A stretch of 50,958 nucleotides of DNA, from the NCBI RefSeq assembly GCF_001668615.1, contig NZ_LZMC01000064.1:1-50958 (forward strand), written 5' to 3'. Source of the stretch: Mycobacterium sp. 1274761.0. GTDB lineage: Bacteria; Actinomycetota; Actinomycetes; Mycobacteriales; Mycobacteriaceae. Positions 10,694-18,178 of the stretch are shown here, piece after piece. The position numbers and the translations under genes are program-made. A model generated the notes under the pieces. That model saw nothing but the letters and a program-made list of their open reading frames with translations. It made no database searches and was not told the origin of the DNA. Position 1 is the stretch's first letter. Each line of letters opens with the position of its first letter.

Positions 10694-10942
10694 GTGACGC
10701 GACTGCGGTGGCTGTTGAGCCGGAAGGTGAGCATCGCGGCGATGCTCGAGTTCGCGATGTGGATCGCGATTCCCTATCTGGCCATCGGCATCGCGTGGAC
10801 CTTTTTCAACGCCGACGATGTCTCCCGTATCGGAACCCAGTGGGAGACCAAGCTTCCGGCAGGATCGGAATTGGTGGCGTTCGGTGCCTCGTCGGCTGCT
10901 TGGCCGTTTCTGCTATTCGGCCATGAGATCTGCGCGCCCTGA
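10694..10942 (+). CDS. Small two-helix membrane protein, copy 2
   Basis: An 82-residue membrane protein starting at GTG 10694, two bases after the DUF2236 stop. It shares IPYLAIGIAW and AAWPFLLFGHEIC with copy 1 at 9610 and has the same two-helix layout. Its 3' end overlaps the convergent menC end by 30 bases. The function is unknown; the three genes form one tightly packed unit. Confidence 0.72.
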   Translation: MTRLRWLLSRKVSIAAMLEFAMWIAIPYLAIGIAWTFFNADDVSRIGTQWETKLPAGSELVAFGASSAAWPFLLFGHEICAP

Positions 10943-11887
10943 CGCATAACAGGCCTCGACCCGGTCGATCCACCACTGCCGGCGATCGGGCCGTGCCGCG
11001 AGTGCGGCAATCCTGGCCGGGTCGGGGACGACCGCCGACGCGGGCAGATAACCGTCGACCGGTATCAGCGGTTCGGCCACGTCGTCGACGAACAGTCCCC
11101 CAGTGCCCAGCCCGCAGGCGTGTTGCAGTCGCGGCAGCGCGCCCGCGGCCAACAGTCCCCGTCCGATGCCGACCGCGGAGTCCAGTGCGCTGGACACCAC
11201 CACAGGAATGTCGATCTGCCCGGCGATCTGCAGCAACGTCGCGACGCCGCCCAGTGGGGCGACCTTCAGTACGGCGATATCGGCGGCTCCGGAGCGCACG
11301 ACATGCAGCGGGTCGTCGGCCTTGCGGATGCTTTCGTCGGCCGCGATCGGCACGTCCACCAAGCGCCGCAGCTCGGCCAGTTCCGGAACGGTCGCGCAGG
11401 GCTGCTCCAGATACTCCAGCGGTCCGTCGGCGGTCAACGCAGCGGCCGCCCTCGCCGCCTCGCCGACGCTCCATCCGCCGTTCGCGTCGACCCGCACCGC
11501 GCGCACATGTTCGCGGACGGCGTTGACGCGGGCCACGTCGTCGGCGAGCGTCTGGGCCTGCTCGGCGACCTTCACCTTGGCGGTGTGCGCGCCGGGAAAC
11601 CGGGCCAGCACATCGGGCACCTGCGCGGCGGGCACAGCAGGAACGGTCGCGTTGATCGGGATGGCATCGCGCACGATGGGCGGCGGCGCGACGTAGGCCG
11701 CCTCGATCGCAGCGGCCAGCCAGGACGCCGCTTCAGCCGGCGGGTACTCGAGGAATGCACCGAATTCGCCCCAGCCGGCGGGGCCTTCGATCAGTGCGAG
11801 TTCGCGGACCGTGATGCCGCGGAACCTCACCCGCATCGGCAGGGACACGACATGCAGACGGTCGAGGACGTCCGTTACGGGCGGCAC
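10913..11887 (-). CDS. menC: o-Succinylbenzoate synthase MenC
   Basis: An enolase-superfamily dehydratase that converts SHCHC to o-succinylbenzoate. All expected residues are present in the 324-residue protein: Lys104/Lys106 in TAKVKVAE, metal ligands Asp134 (VDANGGW), Glu161 (YLEQPC) and Asp184 (AADES), and Lys208 in VLKVAPLGG. The GTG at 11887 is chosen by comparison with Rv0553; no strong ribosome site is visible, and the start lies 8 bases after the stop of the upstream amidohydrolase, so coupling is likely. Confidence 0.95.
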   Translation of the reverse strand: MPPVTDVLDRLHVVSLPMRVRFRGITVRELALIEGPAGWGEFGAFLEYPPAEAASWLAAAIEAAYVAPPPIVRDAIPINATVPAVPAAQVPDVLARFPGAHTAKVKVAEQAQTLADDVARVNAVREHVRAVRVDANGGWSVGEAARAAAALTADGPLEYLEQPCATVPELAELRRLVDVPIAADESIRKADDPLHVVRSGAADIAVLKVAPLGGVATLLQIAGQIDIPVVVSSALDSAVGIGRGLLAAGALPRLQHACGLGTGGLFVDDVAEPLIPVDGYLPASAVVPDPARIAALAARPDRRQWWIDRVEACYASGRADLMAE

Positions 11888-11895
11888 AGCGTCGA

Positions 11896-13497
11896 TTATC
11901 CGTAAACCCGCCGGCCCGCCATATATGTGGCACGGACTTCGAGATCGGCGATCTGCTCGGCCGGCACCGCGCGCGGATCCGCGGACAGCACAACGAAATC
12001 CGCATACTTGCCGACTTCCAGCGAGCCGATCACGTCGTCGCTGAACAACTGCCACGCCGCGTCGATCGTCTGCGCCCGGATGGCCTGCTCGACGGTCAAC
12101 CGCTGCTCAGCGCCGAGCACCCGTCCGCTCGGTGCGATTCGGGTAGCTGCCACGCTGATGTTTCGCAGCGGCTCCTCGGGGGTGACCGGCGGGTCGTTGT
12201 GCAGCGAGATGCGCATGCCGGTCCCGACAGCGGAACCGCACGGCATCCAACGGGATCCGTGCTCGCGGCCGAACAACCCGTCGACGATGATGTCGCCCCA
12301 GTAGTGGATCTGGTCGACGAAGATGCTGCAGGTGACCCCGAGATCGGCTGCGCGGCTGAGCTGTTCGTCGGAGATGGCGCCGACGTGCTCCAACCGCAGC
12401 CGGTGATCGGCGCGCGGGTGCTTGTTCAATATCTGCTCGTACACGTCGAGGATGGTGTCCACGCCCTTGTCGCCCTGCACGTGACACGCCATCTGCCAGC
12501 CGAGCGGAAAGTAAGCCTCGACGATTTCCGTGAGCTGCTTGCGGGTGTAGTTCGCATGCCCGCATGAGCCCGGCGTCACGCCGATGGTGCGGGTAGCCGC
12601 GGTGTCCAAATAGGGGAACGACAGGTCGATGTTGCCGATCCACGGTGACCCGTCGACCCAGATCTTGATGCCGACCTGCCGGACGGTGTCGTCGCCGTTG
12701 TCCACCGATGCGTCGGTGGACAACTTCGCGGTCGACATCTCGTAGGTGCGCAGCCGGACGGTCAGCCGATCGCGCAGCTGGTCGAGCACCGGACGGAACA
12801 GCGGGTCGAAGGCCATTTCCGAACACGTCGTCAACCCCGCGCGGTTGAGCCGGGCGCATTCGGCCAGCAGCATCGCCGGATAGTCACCGGGCTGAATTGC
12901 CCCGGCCAGCAACGGGAAGACGGCGCCGGTCTCCTCGGCGGTGCCGTCCAGCCCTCCGGATGCGTCCCGGCCGTACCGGGCGCCCTTGGGATCGGGCGAG
13001 TCACGGTTCAGCCCGATGTTCGCGGCGGCCGCGGAGTTGAAGAACGCCTTGTGCCCGGAGTTGTGCACGATCACCAGCGGGTTGTCGGGCGCGATGCCGT
13101 TGAGCCAGTCCAGCGTCGGCTCGGGAAGCCCGTTCTGCAGCAGCGGGTCCCAGCCGTTGAGATAGGCGCCGTCGGCTCCCCGCTTGGCTACCTCGGCCTT
13201 GATGGCGGCGACGACGTCGTCCGGGTCCCGGATCGTGACGGGCCGGATGTCGACCATGCGATCGGACAGCACGATCGCTTCCATTAACGGATGCCCGTGC
13301 GCTTCGACCAGACCGGGCAGCGCACAGCCGTCGCCGATGTCGAGGATTTCGGTGTCGGAGCCGATCAGCGGTTCGACGTCGGCGCGGCTGCCGACGGCGG
13401 TGATGCGGCCATCGGCGACGGCCATCGCCTCGGCAGTCGGGCGCGCGTCGTCGACGGTCAGCAGGGTTCCGTGGATGACGAGCTGTGCGGTGGCCAC
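11896..13497 (-). CDS. Amidohydrolase family protein (Rv0552-like, YtcJ type)
   Basis: A 533-residue metal-dependent hydrolase of the amidohydrolase_3/YtcJ type. The N-terminal beta domain (LVIHGTLLTVDDA) leads to a metal HxH-like motif, EAHGHP, and later MACHVQGDKG, RLEHVG and ISLHNDPPVTP carry the remaining histidine and aspartate ligands. The C-terminus closes with GSLEVGKYADFVVLSADP, typical of the family. The GTG at 13497 starts VATAQLVIHG. It lies directly upstream of menC as in M. tuberculosis. The substrate is unknown. Confidence 0.9.
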   Translation of the reverse strand: MATAQLVIHGTLLTVDDARPTAEAMAVADGRITAVGSRADVEPLIGSDTEILDIGDGCALPGLVEAHGHPLMEAIVLSDRMVDIRPVTIRDPDDVVAAIKAEVAKRGADGAYLNGWDPLLQNGLPEPTLDWLNGIAPDNPLVIVHNSGHKAFFNSAAAANIGLNRDSPDPKGARYGRDASGGLDGTAEETGAVFPLLAGAIQPGDYPAMLLAECARLNRAGLTTCSEMAFDPLFRPVLDQLRDRLTVRLRTYEMSTAKLSTDASVDNGDDTVRQVGIKIWVDGSPWIGNIDLSFPYLDTAATRTIGVTPGSCGHANYTRKQLTEIVEAYFPLGWQMACHVQGDKGVDTILDVYEQILNKHPRADHRLRLEHVGAISDEQLSRAADLGVTCSIFVDQIHYWGDIIVDGLFGREHGSRWMPCGSAVGTGMRISLHNDPPVTPEEPLRNISVAATRIAPSGRVLGAEQRLTVEQAIRAQTIDAAWQLFSDDVIGSLEVGKYADFVVLSADPRAVPAEQIADLEVRATYMAGRRVYG

Positions 13498-13598
13498 GCG
13501 GCCAATCTTCGCCGAATGTCGCGCCGTACAGCCCACCGACGCGCCCAGCCCAGGCCGTGGCGGCCTGGCTGGGACTGAGAGATTTCCGTCGGGCGGAT

Positions 13599-14288
13599 TC
13601 AGCCGCCGAGCGCGGTGGCCTCGGCCTCCATCTGCGCGGCTTGTGCCTCGAGCGCAGCGGCCTGGTTCTCCATGTCGAGCCTGGCCTGGGTGCCTGGGAG
13701 CTGCAGTGTCGCGTTGACGCGCAGCTGGTTGGCCTGCTCACGCAGCGTCGCGGCGTTGGCCTTCAGATCCTTGGCCTTCTTCGCGTCGTCTATCTTCTTC
13801 TGCTCGTCGATCTTCTTCTGCTCGTCGATCTTCTTCTGCTCCTCGATCTTCTGCTCCTCGATCTTGGCCTGACCGGTGGTGTTGATCGAGTCGTCGGGCT
13901 GGCCCTGCACGACGGGCGCCTGCTGAACCGGGGCCTGCTGGACCGGAGCCTGCTGGACCGGCGCTTGGCCGGGGACCGTGATGACGCGGGGGGCCGGGTT
14001 GTTTACGACAACCGGCGCAGCCGAGGCGGATCCTCCCAGCGACGGGATGCTGATTTCCGACGGAATGTTGAAGACGGTCGACGGAGCGCTCTGTGCGCTG
14101 GTGGTCTGGACGTTGGACTGCTTCATGCCCAACACGATCGCGAAGGCGGCGATACCTACGGCGAGCAGCGCCAGTGCACCGGCCGCCACCTTGACGCCCG
14201 AGTTCTGGGGGGCGGCAGGCACGGCAACGTATTGGGGCTGCGGAGCGGGTGCGTAGTAGGTGCTGGGCTGGCCGTAGTAGCTGTTCAT
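13599..14288 (-). CDS. Single-pass membrane protein with QQAPV and KIDEQK repeats
   Basis: A 229-residue protein not recognised as a named family. A Tyr/Pro/Gln-rich N-terminus (YYGQPSTYYAPAPQPQYV) precedes one membrane helix at about 36-55, then an external stretch, three five-residue APVQQ repeats, and a charged helix with repeated KIDEQK units predicted to be coiled coil. The C-terminal 50 residues are Ala/Gln/Glu-rich helix. The ATG at 14288 has GAGGGAGAG upstream. Topology suggests a cytoplasmic N-terminus and an outside coiled coil. It is divergent from the DGPF gene. Confidence 0.8.
   Translation of the reverse strand: MNSYYGQPSTYYAPAPQPQYVAVPAAPQNSGVKVAAGALALLAVGIAAFAIVLGMKQSNVQTTSAQSAPSTVFNIPSEISIPSLGGSASAAPVVVNNPAPRVITVPGQAPVQQAPVQQAPVQQAPVVQGQPDDSINTTGQAKIEEQKIEEQKKIDEQKKIDEQKKIDDAKKAKDLKANAATLREQANQLRVNATLQLPGTQARLDMENQAAALEAQAAQMEAEATALGG
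13792..13860. repeat. 18-bp tandem repeat coding for KIDEQK units
   Basis: Three nearly identical 18-bp units (13792-13809, 13810-13827, 13828-13845) and a 15-bp partial unit lie inside the membrane protein gene. Each 18-bp unit codes for one six-residue repeat on the minus strand. Length changes would keep the frame. Confidence 0.9.
13918..13962. repeat. 15-bp tandem repeat coding for APVQQ units
   Basis: Three 15-bp units (13918-13932, 13933-13947, 13948-13962) that differ by one or two bases. They code for the proline/glutamine repeat of the membrane protein between its helix and its coiled coil. Confidence 0.88.
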
Positions 14289-14357
14289 GATCTCTCCCTC
14301 GTGGCGGTTTGTGCTGCTCTCACGGGTAGGAGCGATGGGCAGCGGGCAATCGCACAC

Positions 14358-14385
14358 TTTTTGGAGATGTTTTTGGAAACTTTTT
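14358..14385. other. Phased T-tracts (possible intrinsic bend)
   Basis: Three T5 runs begin at 14358, 14370 and 14381, spaced 12 and 11 bases, in a GC-rich background between two divergent genes. A/T-tracts in near-helical phase usually curve DNA. Two of them share TTTTTGGA. This could shape either promoter or be a protein site. Confidence 0.45.
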
Positions 14386-14394
14386 CGCGGCGGG

Positions 14395-14422
14395 TGTCGA
14401 TTCGGACTCGGTGCCGCTCGAC
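14395..14422 (+). promoter_or_regulatory. Candidate ECF42-type promoter of the DGPF gene
   Basis: TGTCGA at 14395-14400 and CGAC at 14419-14422 are separated by 18 bases. The published ECF42 motif, as I recall it, is TGTCGA at -35 and CGA/TC at -10. The expected start of transcription is near 14430, giving a leader of about 50 bases before the DGPF gene. An ECF42-like sigma gene lies at 18284. The match is by eye. Confidence 0.5.
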
Positions 14423-14482
14423 GTGTCAACGGGGGCACGATGGACGCGCCCCTTCACCACCGATCGAAGGAGACGAAACACA

Positions 14483-14947
14483 ATGTCGCGCTACATGATG
14501 ATCATGCGGTCCACCCCCGAGGCCGAGGCCGCGATGGCAGAGGCCAACATCGACTTCGACCAGGTCTTCGAGCAGATGGGCCGCTTCAACGAGGAGCTCA
14601 TCAAGGCCGGCGTGCTGCTGGCCGGCGAGGGTCTGACCGGGCCCGAGGAGGGTTTCGTCGTCGACTTCAACTCCGACCCGCCTGTCGTCACCGACGGTCC
14701 GTACACCGAAGCCAAGGAGTTGTTCAACGGCTTCTGGATCATTGACGTCTCCTCGATCGAGGAGGCCAAGCAGTGGGCCCAGCGAATCCCGCTCGGCAAG
14801 GGCGTCAAGGTCGAGGTGCGGCGGGTCTCGGATACCGAGGAGTTCCCCCTGGACAACCCGTGGGTGCAGAAGGAGATCCGGTGGAAGGCCGAGCTCGCCG
14901 AAAAGATCGCGGCACGGGCGCGTGCGGACGCTGACAGGCTCACCTGA
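14483..14947 (+). CDS. YCII/DGPF domain protein
   Basis: A 154-residue protein of the YCII-related superfamily with the DGPF-type signature VVTDGPYTEAKELFNGFW and the terminal strand VKVEVRRVSD. These proteins have a ferredoxin-like fold and usually sit next to ECF sigma genes of the ECF42 type; their reaction is not established. AAGGAGA lies about nine bases before the ATG at 14483. The gene is monocistronic and divergent from the repeat membrane protein. See the candidate ECF42 promoter upstream. Confidence 0.9.
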   Translation: MSRYMMIMRSTPEAEAAMAEANIDFDQVFEQMGRFNEELIKAGVLLAGEGLTGPEEGFVVDFNSDPPVVTDGPYTEAKELFNGFWIIDVSSIEEAKQWAQRIPLGKGVKVEVRRVSDTEEFPLDNPWVQKEIRWKAELAEKIAARARADADRLT

Positions 14948-15033
14948 GGAGCGAGCCGCAAATCTGAATCTTCGCACAGACGGCTGCTCCTGATTCGGCT
15001 GCAGAAGCTTCAGGTTCGGCGGCTGAGGACCGC

Positions 15034-15501
15034 CTAGCCGACCTTGGTCAGGGTGAAGCTGCCTTGGTAGCTCGCCCCGGCTGGGTCGCCACAGCCGTCG
15101 GCAGCCTGAGTGTTGACGGCGGTGCCGGTCAATGTCGCGGCGTCGAAGGAGAAGGCAACTTCGCCTGGGATGGTGACGATGTCATTTGGCGGCTTGCAGC
15201 GGACCGCCTGAGCTGTTTGGACCGTCATGTTCCACTGTCCGCCGGCGAGCTGCGCGCGTCCGCCGTACGGTGCGACCCTCGGGTCAGTGACGGGTGTGAC
15301 GGCGACGTCGGCGCACCCGAGCCCGCAGGGCGTGATCGACCACGTAGCGAGCCTGCCGGTGTCGGACTGGTAGCTGTAGGTGCCGCTCAACTCTGGCGCC
15401 GCGGAATCGGGAGGCCCGCCGGCCCAAGCGGGGACTGCCGTCCCGATCGCCGCGCCGGCTGCGATGACGAACGCCGCGCTCAGCTCGCGAATCATGGTCA
15501 T
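15034..15501 (-). CDS. Secreted protein, unknown function
   Basis: A 155-residue exported protein with a signal peptide of about 27 residues ending AWA. The mature part is beta-rich (SGTYSYQSDTGRLATWSITPC) and has four to five cysteines, including CGLGC, so disulfides are likely. I do not recognise a named domain; similar small secreted proteins are common in mycobacteria. GAGAGGA lies 5 bases before the ATG at 15501; ATG 15495 is possible. It follows the repeat-rich secreted gene by 36 bases and is probably co-transcribed. Confidence 0.82.
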   Translation of the reverse strand: MTMIRELSAAFVIAAGAAIGTAVPAWAGGPPDSAAPELSGTYSYQSDTGRLATWSITPCGLGCADVAVTPVTDPRVAPYGGRAQLAGGQWNMTVQTAQAVRCKPPNDIVTIPGEVAFSFDAATLTGTAVNTQAADGCGDPAGASYQGSFTLTKVG

Positions 15502-15537
15502 GCCAGTCCTCTCGTTGACGCTGGATTCGTCGGCTCG

Positions 15538-16092
15538 TTATATGTGTCCGGGCATTCCGCCCATCCCACCGATGTGGGCGGCTCCGCCGATCCCGCCGAT
15601 ACCGCCGATGTGAGGCCCGCCGCCCATACCACCCAGTCCGCCCATAGGTGGCGGTGCGACCGGCGCCATCGGTGGCGGTGCGATCGGCGCCATCGGTGGC
15701 GCTGCGACCGGCGCCGGTGCGATCGGCGCCATCGGTGGCGCTGCGACCGGTGGTGGCGGTGGCGCAGGAGGCGGTGTCGGTAGCGCGTAAGGGCCTCCGG
15801 CACAGACCGGGTTGGCCGGCTGGCTTATGCACGCGGTGTCGTCTGGGCCAGTGGGAATGCCCGTGCCGGCGGGAAGCGCCGCAGGCGCATACGGACCGCC
15901 CTGACACGCCGGATTCGTCGGCTCTTGGATGCACTCTGGGTCATCCGGGCCAGTGGGAGCCTGAAGTGGAACGGGCAATCTAATCGGGACAGGCGCGGCG
16001 TTTGACTGAGCACCCGGCCCCCAGGCGGCGATCAGCGCAACTGCCGCGGCCACCGCACTCCTCGCCACCGCGCGGCACATCGTCCCCGTCAT
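15538..16092 (-). CDS. Secreted Pro/Gly-rich repeat protein
   Basis: A 184-residue exported protein. After a signal peptide of about 32 residues (ending SNAA) come two copies of a cysteine-bearing module of the form TGPDDxxCIxxPxNPxCxGGPYA, then PPMAPIAP-type octapeptide repeats, and a glycine/methionine/histidine-rich tail (GGMGG, HIGG). Each module holds two cysteines, suggesting a small disulfide loop. GAGGAG lies 6 bases before ATG 16092. No function can be assigned; cell-wall association is an inference from the composition. Confidence 0.82.
   Translation of the reverse strand: MTGTMCRAVARSAVAAAVALIAAWGPGAQSNAAPVPIRLPVPLQAPTGPDDPECIQEPTNPACQGGPYAPAALPAGTGIPTGPDDTACISQPANPVCAGGPYALPTPPPAPPPPPVAAPPMAPIAPAPVAAPPMAPIAPPPMAPVAPPPMGGLGGMGGGPHIGGIGGIGGAAHIGGMGGMPGHI
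15661..15747. repeat. 24-bp tandem repeat coding for Pro/Ala octapeptides
   Basis: Units at 15661-15684, 15685-15708 and 15724-15747 are almost identical, with a 15-bp shortened unit at 15709-15723. They code on the minus strand for the octapeptide pattern PPMAPIAP. All lengths are multiples of three. Confidence 0.88.
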
Positions 16093-16134
16093 CTATCGCT
16101 CCTCTATGCCGCCTCGAGCGACGCGGTCGCTCCA

Positions 16135-16164
16135 AAGTTATTGACGCTAAAGCTAATTGGTCAA
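16135..16164 (-). promoter_or_regulatory. Candidate SigA-type promoter of the secreted-protein pair
   Basis: On the minus strand TTGACC (16159-16164) and TAACTT (16135-16140) are 18 bases apart, a good housekeeping spacing. Transcription would start near 16128, about 35 bases before ATG 16092. The stretch is unusually AT-rich for this window. Confidence 0.45.
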
Positions 16165-16259
16165 AGGTCTCACGCGAAGGGGTGCCGCAACTGGCACGCT
16201 AACGCGTGAATTCACATCGGAGGTGCGTTCGACGAAATCTCTCCACGGGCCACGCCGCG

Positions 16260-16511
16260 TCACTGCTCGCGGATGCGGATGCGGATGGGTCCGCGCCACG
16301 CGGCGTCCGCGTCGAGCACGGCGCCGCCCTGGGTGATTTCGACGTCGCCCTGTCGCGCCAGTTCGCGTGCGACGTCCCGGGCTTGATCCATCAAGTCGCG
16401 CCAGCTCTCACCGCCGACGGCACGCGCCGCGTCGGATGGGCAGATGCTTTTGGCTGGCCCGCGCTCCTGGGCCAGCCGCAGGATCATCTCCCGCAGCCGC
16501 TGATCTGTCAC
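16260..16511 (-). CDS. DUF3253 domain protein
   Basis: An 83-residue soluble protein of the DUF3253 family (REMILRLAQERGPAKSICPS, then ARELARQGDVEITQGG, ending WRGPIRIRI). The layout suggests a small winged-helix fold; the function is not known. GTG 16511 is chosen because the family pattern starts with VTDQRLREMILRL; the frame stays open upstream into the fadD8 promoter and beyond, without family similarity. It is divergent from fadD8. Confidence 0.75.
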   Translation of the reverse strand: MTDQRLREMILRLAQERGPAKSICPSDAARAVGGESWRDLMDQARDVARELARQGDVEITQGGAVLDADAAWRGPIRIRIREQ

Positions 16512-16552
16512 GACTATGAGAACCCCGATCCACCGGCCCTTGAAACCATTTC

Positions 16553-16566
16553 TGTAACACGTTCTA
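16553..16566 (+). promoter_or_regulatory. KstR-like operator over the fadD8 -10 region
   Basis: TGTAACACGTTCTA fits TnnAACnnGTTnnA, the 14-bp palindrome bound by the TetR repressor KstR, at every fixed position. It overlaps a -10 hexamer TAATCT at 16565-16570. The distance from that hexamer to ATG 16577 is six bases and there is no ribosome site, so the fadD8 mRNA is probably leaderless and KstR-repressed. Confidence 0.7.
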
Positions 16567-16576
16567 ATCTGTTTGC

Positions 16577-18178
16577 ATGACCGACTCACTGCTGCGTCAT
16601 CCCATTCATTCCGGGCACCTCACCGTCGGCGCGCTGAAGCGCAACAAGGACAAGCCGGTGCTGTTCCTCGGTGACACCACGCTGACCGGTGGCGAGCTGG
16701 CCGACCGCATCAGCCAGTACATTCAGGCCTTCGAGGCACTGGGCGCAGGGACCGGCAGCGCCACCGGTCTGCTGTCGCTCAACCGGCCCGAGGTGTTGAT
16801 GATCATCGGCGCCGGCCAGACACAGGGCTACCGCCGCACGGCACTACACCCTCTCGGCTCGCTCGACGACCACGCGTACGTCCTCAACGATGCAGGCGTC
16901 ACCTCGCTGATCATTGACCCCAACCCGATGTTCGTCGAGCGGGCCAAGGGTCTGCTGGAGAAGGTGCCTGGGCTGAAGCAGGTCCTGACGATCGGGCCGG
17001 TGCCGTCGGAGTTGGCGGATGTCGCCGTCGACCTGACCGCTGAGGCCGCGAAGTATGAGCCGCAACCGTTGGTGGCCGCCGACCTGCCGCCGGATCACAT
17101 CGGCGGCATGGCCTACACCGGCGGGACGACCGGCAAGCCCAAGGGTGTGATCGGCACCGTGCAGTCGATCACGACGATGACGACGATCCAGCTCGCCGAG
17201 TGGGAGTGGCCGGAACGCCCGAAGTTCCTGATGTGCACCCCGCTGTCGCATGCGGGTGCGGCGTTTTTCGTGCCGACCATCATCAAGGGCGGCGAGCTGG
17301 TGGTGCTGACGAAGTTCGATCCGGCCGAGGTGCTGCGCACGATCGAAGAGCAGAGGATCACAGCGACGATGCTGGTGCCGTCGATGATCTACGCGTTGAT
17401 GGACCATCCTGACAGCCACACCCGCGACCTGTCGTCGCTGGAGACCGTGTACTACGGCGCATCGGCGATGAACCCGGTGCGGTTGAAGGAGGCGATCGAC
17501 CGCTTCGGCCCGATCTTCGCGCAGTACTACGGGCAGTCCGAGGCGCCGATGGTGATCACCTACCTGTCGAAGAAGGATCACGACGAGAAGCGGTTGACGT
17601 CGTGCGGGCGGCCGACGGTGTTCTGCCGGACTGCGCTGCTCGACACCGACGGCAACCCGGTGCCGCAGGGCGAAGTCGGCGAGATATGCGTCAGCGGTCC
17701 GCTGGTGTCCGGCGGCTACTGGAACAAGCCCGAGGCGACGGCGGAGACGTTCCGGGACGGCTGGATGCACACCGGTGATCTGGCCCGCGAAGACGAGGAC
17801 GGCTTCTGGTACATCGTCGACCGGACCAAGGACATGATTGTCACCGGCGGATTCAACGTGTTCCCGCGCGAGGTGGAAGACGTTGTCGCCGAACACCCTT
17901 CGGTCGCGCAGGTCTGCGTGATCGGCACACCGGACGAAAAGTGGGGCGAGGCGGTGACCGCGGTCATCGTGCTGCGGCCCGACGTTCCCAGTGACGACGA
18001 GTCCATCGCGAAGGTGACGGCAGAGATCCAGGCCGCGGTCAAAGAGCGCAAGGGTTCAGTGCAGTCGCCCAAGCAGGTGATCGTCGTCGACTCTGTGCCC
18101 GTCACCGCGCTGGGCAAGCCCGACAAGAAGGCCGTGCGGGCGCAGTTCTGGGAAGGCGCAGAGCGAGCCGTCGGCTGA
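16577..18178 (+). CDS. fadD8: Fatty-acid/carboxylate-CoA ligase FadD8
   Basis: A 533-residue ANL-superfamily acyl-CoA synthetase, very close to M. tuberculosis Rv0551c (FadD8). The ATP loop TGGTTGKPKG, the YYGQSEAPMV motif, the hinge GWMHTGDLAREDEDGFWYIVDR and the catalytic lysine in GKPDKKAVR are all present. It activates a carboxylic acid to its CoA thioester; the exact substrate is unknown, but the KstR-like site at its start suggests a steroid or related lipid. The ATG is at the probable transcription start. Its stop codon falls in the first palindrome of a 27-bp tandem array. Confidence 0.94.
   Translation: MTDSLLRHPIHSGHLTVGALKRNKDKPVLFLGDTTLTGGELADRISQYIQAFEALGAGTGSATGLLSLNRPEVLMIIGAGQTQGYRRTALHPLGSLDDHAYVLNDAGVTSLIIDPNPMFVERAKGLLEKVPGLKQVLTIGPVPSELADVAVDLTAEAAKYEPQPLVAADLPPDHIGGMAYTGGTTGKPKGVIGTVQSITTMTTIQLAEWEWPERPKFLMCTPLSHAGAAFFVPTIIKGGELVVLTKFDPAEVLRTIEEQRITATMLVPSMIYALMDHPDSHTRDLSSLETVYYGASAMNPVRLKEAIDRFGPIFAQYYGQSEAPMVITYLSKKDHDEKRLTSCGRPTVFCRTALLDTDGNPVPQGEVGEICVSGPLVSGGYWNKPEATAETFRDGWMHTGDLAREDEDGFWYIVDRTKDMIVTGGFNVFPREVEDVVAEHPSVAQVCVIGTPDEKWGEAVTAVIVLRPDVPSDDESIAKVTAEIQAAVKERKGSVQSPKQVIVVDSVPVTALGKPDKKAVRAQFWEGAERAVG

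Noticed and set aside
13792..13860. CRISPR or intergenic minisatellite
   Set aside because: The repeats are inside a protein-coding gene and keep its frame.
14948..15033. Intrinsic terminator between DGPF gene and secreted gene
   Set aside because: GC-rich partial stems can be drawn near 15015-15040 but no T-run follows and pairing is imperfect.
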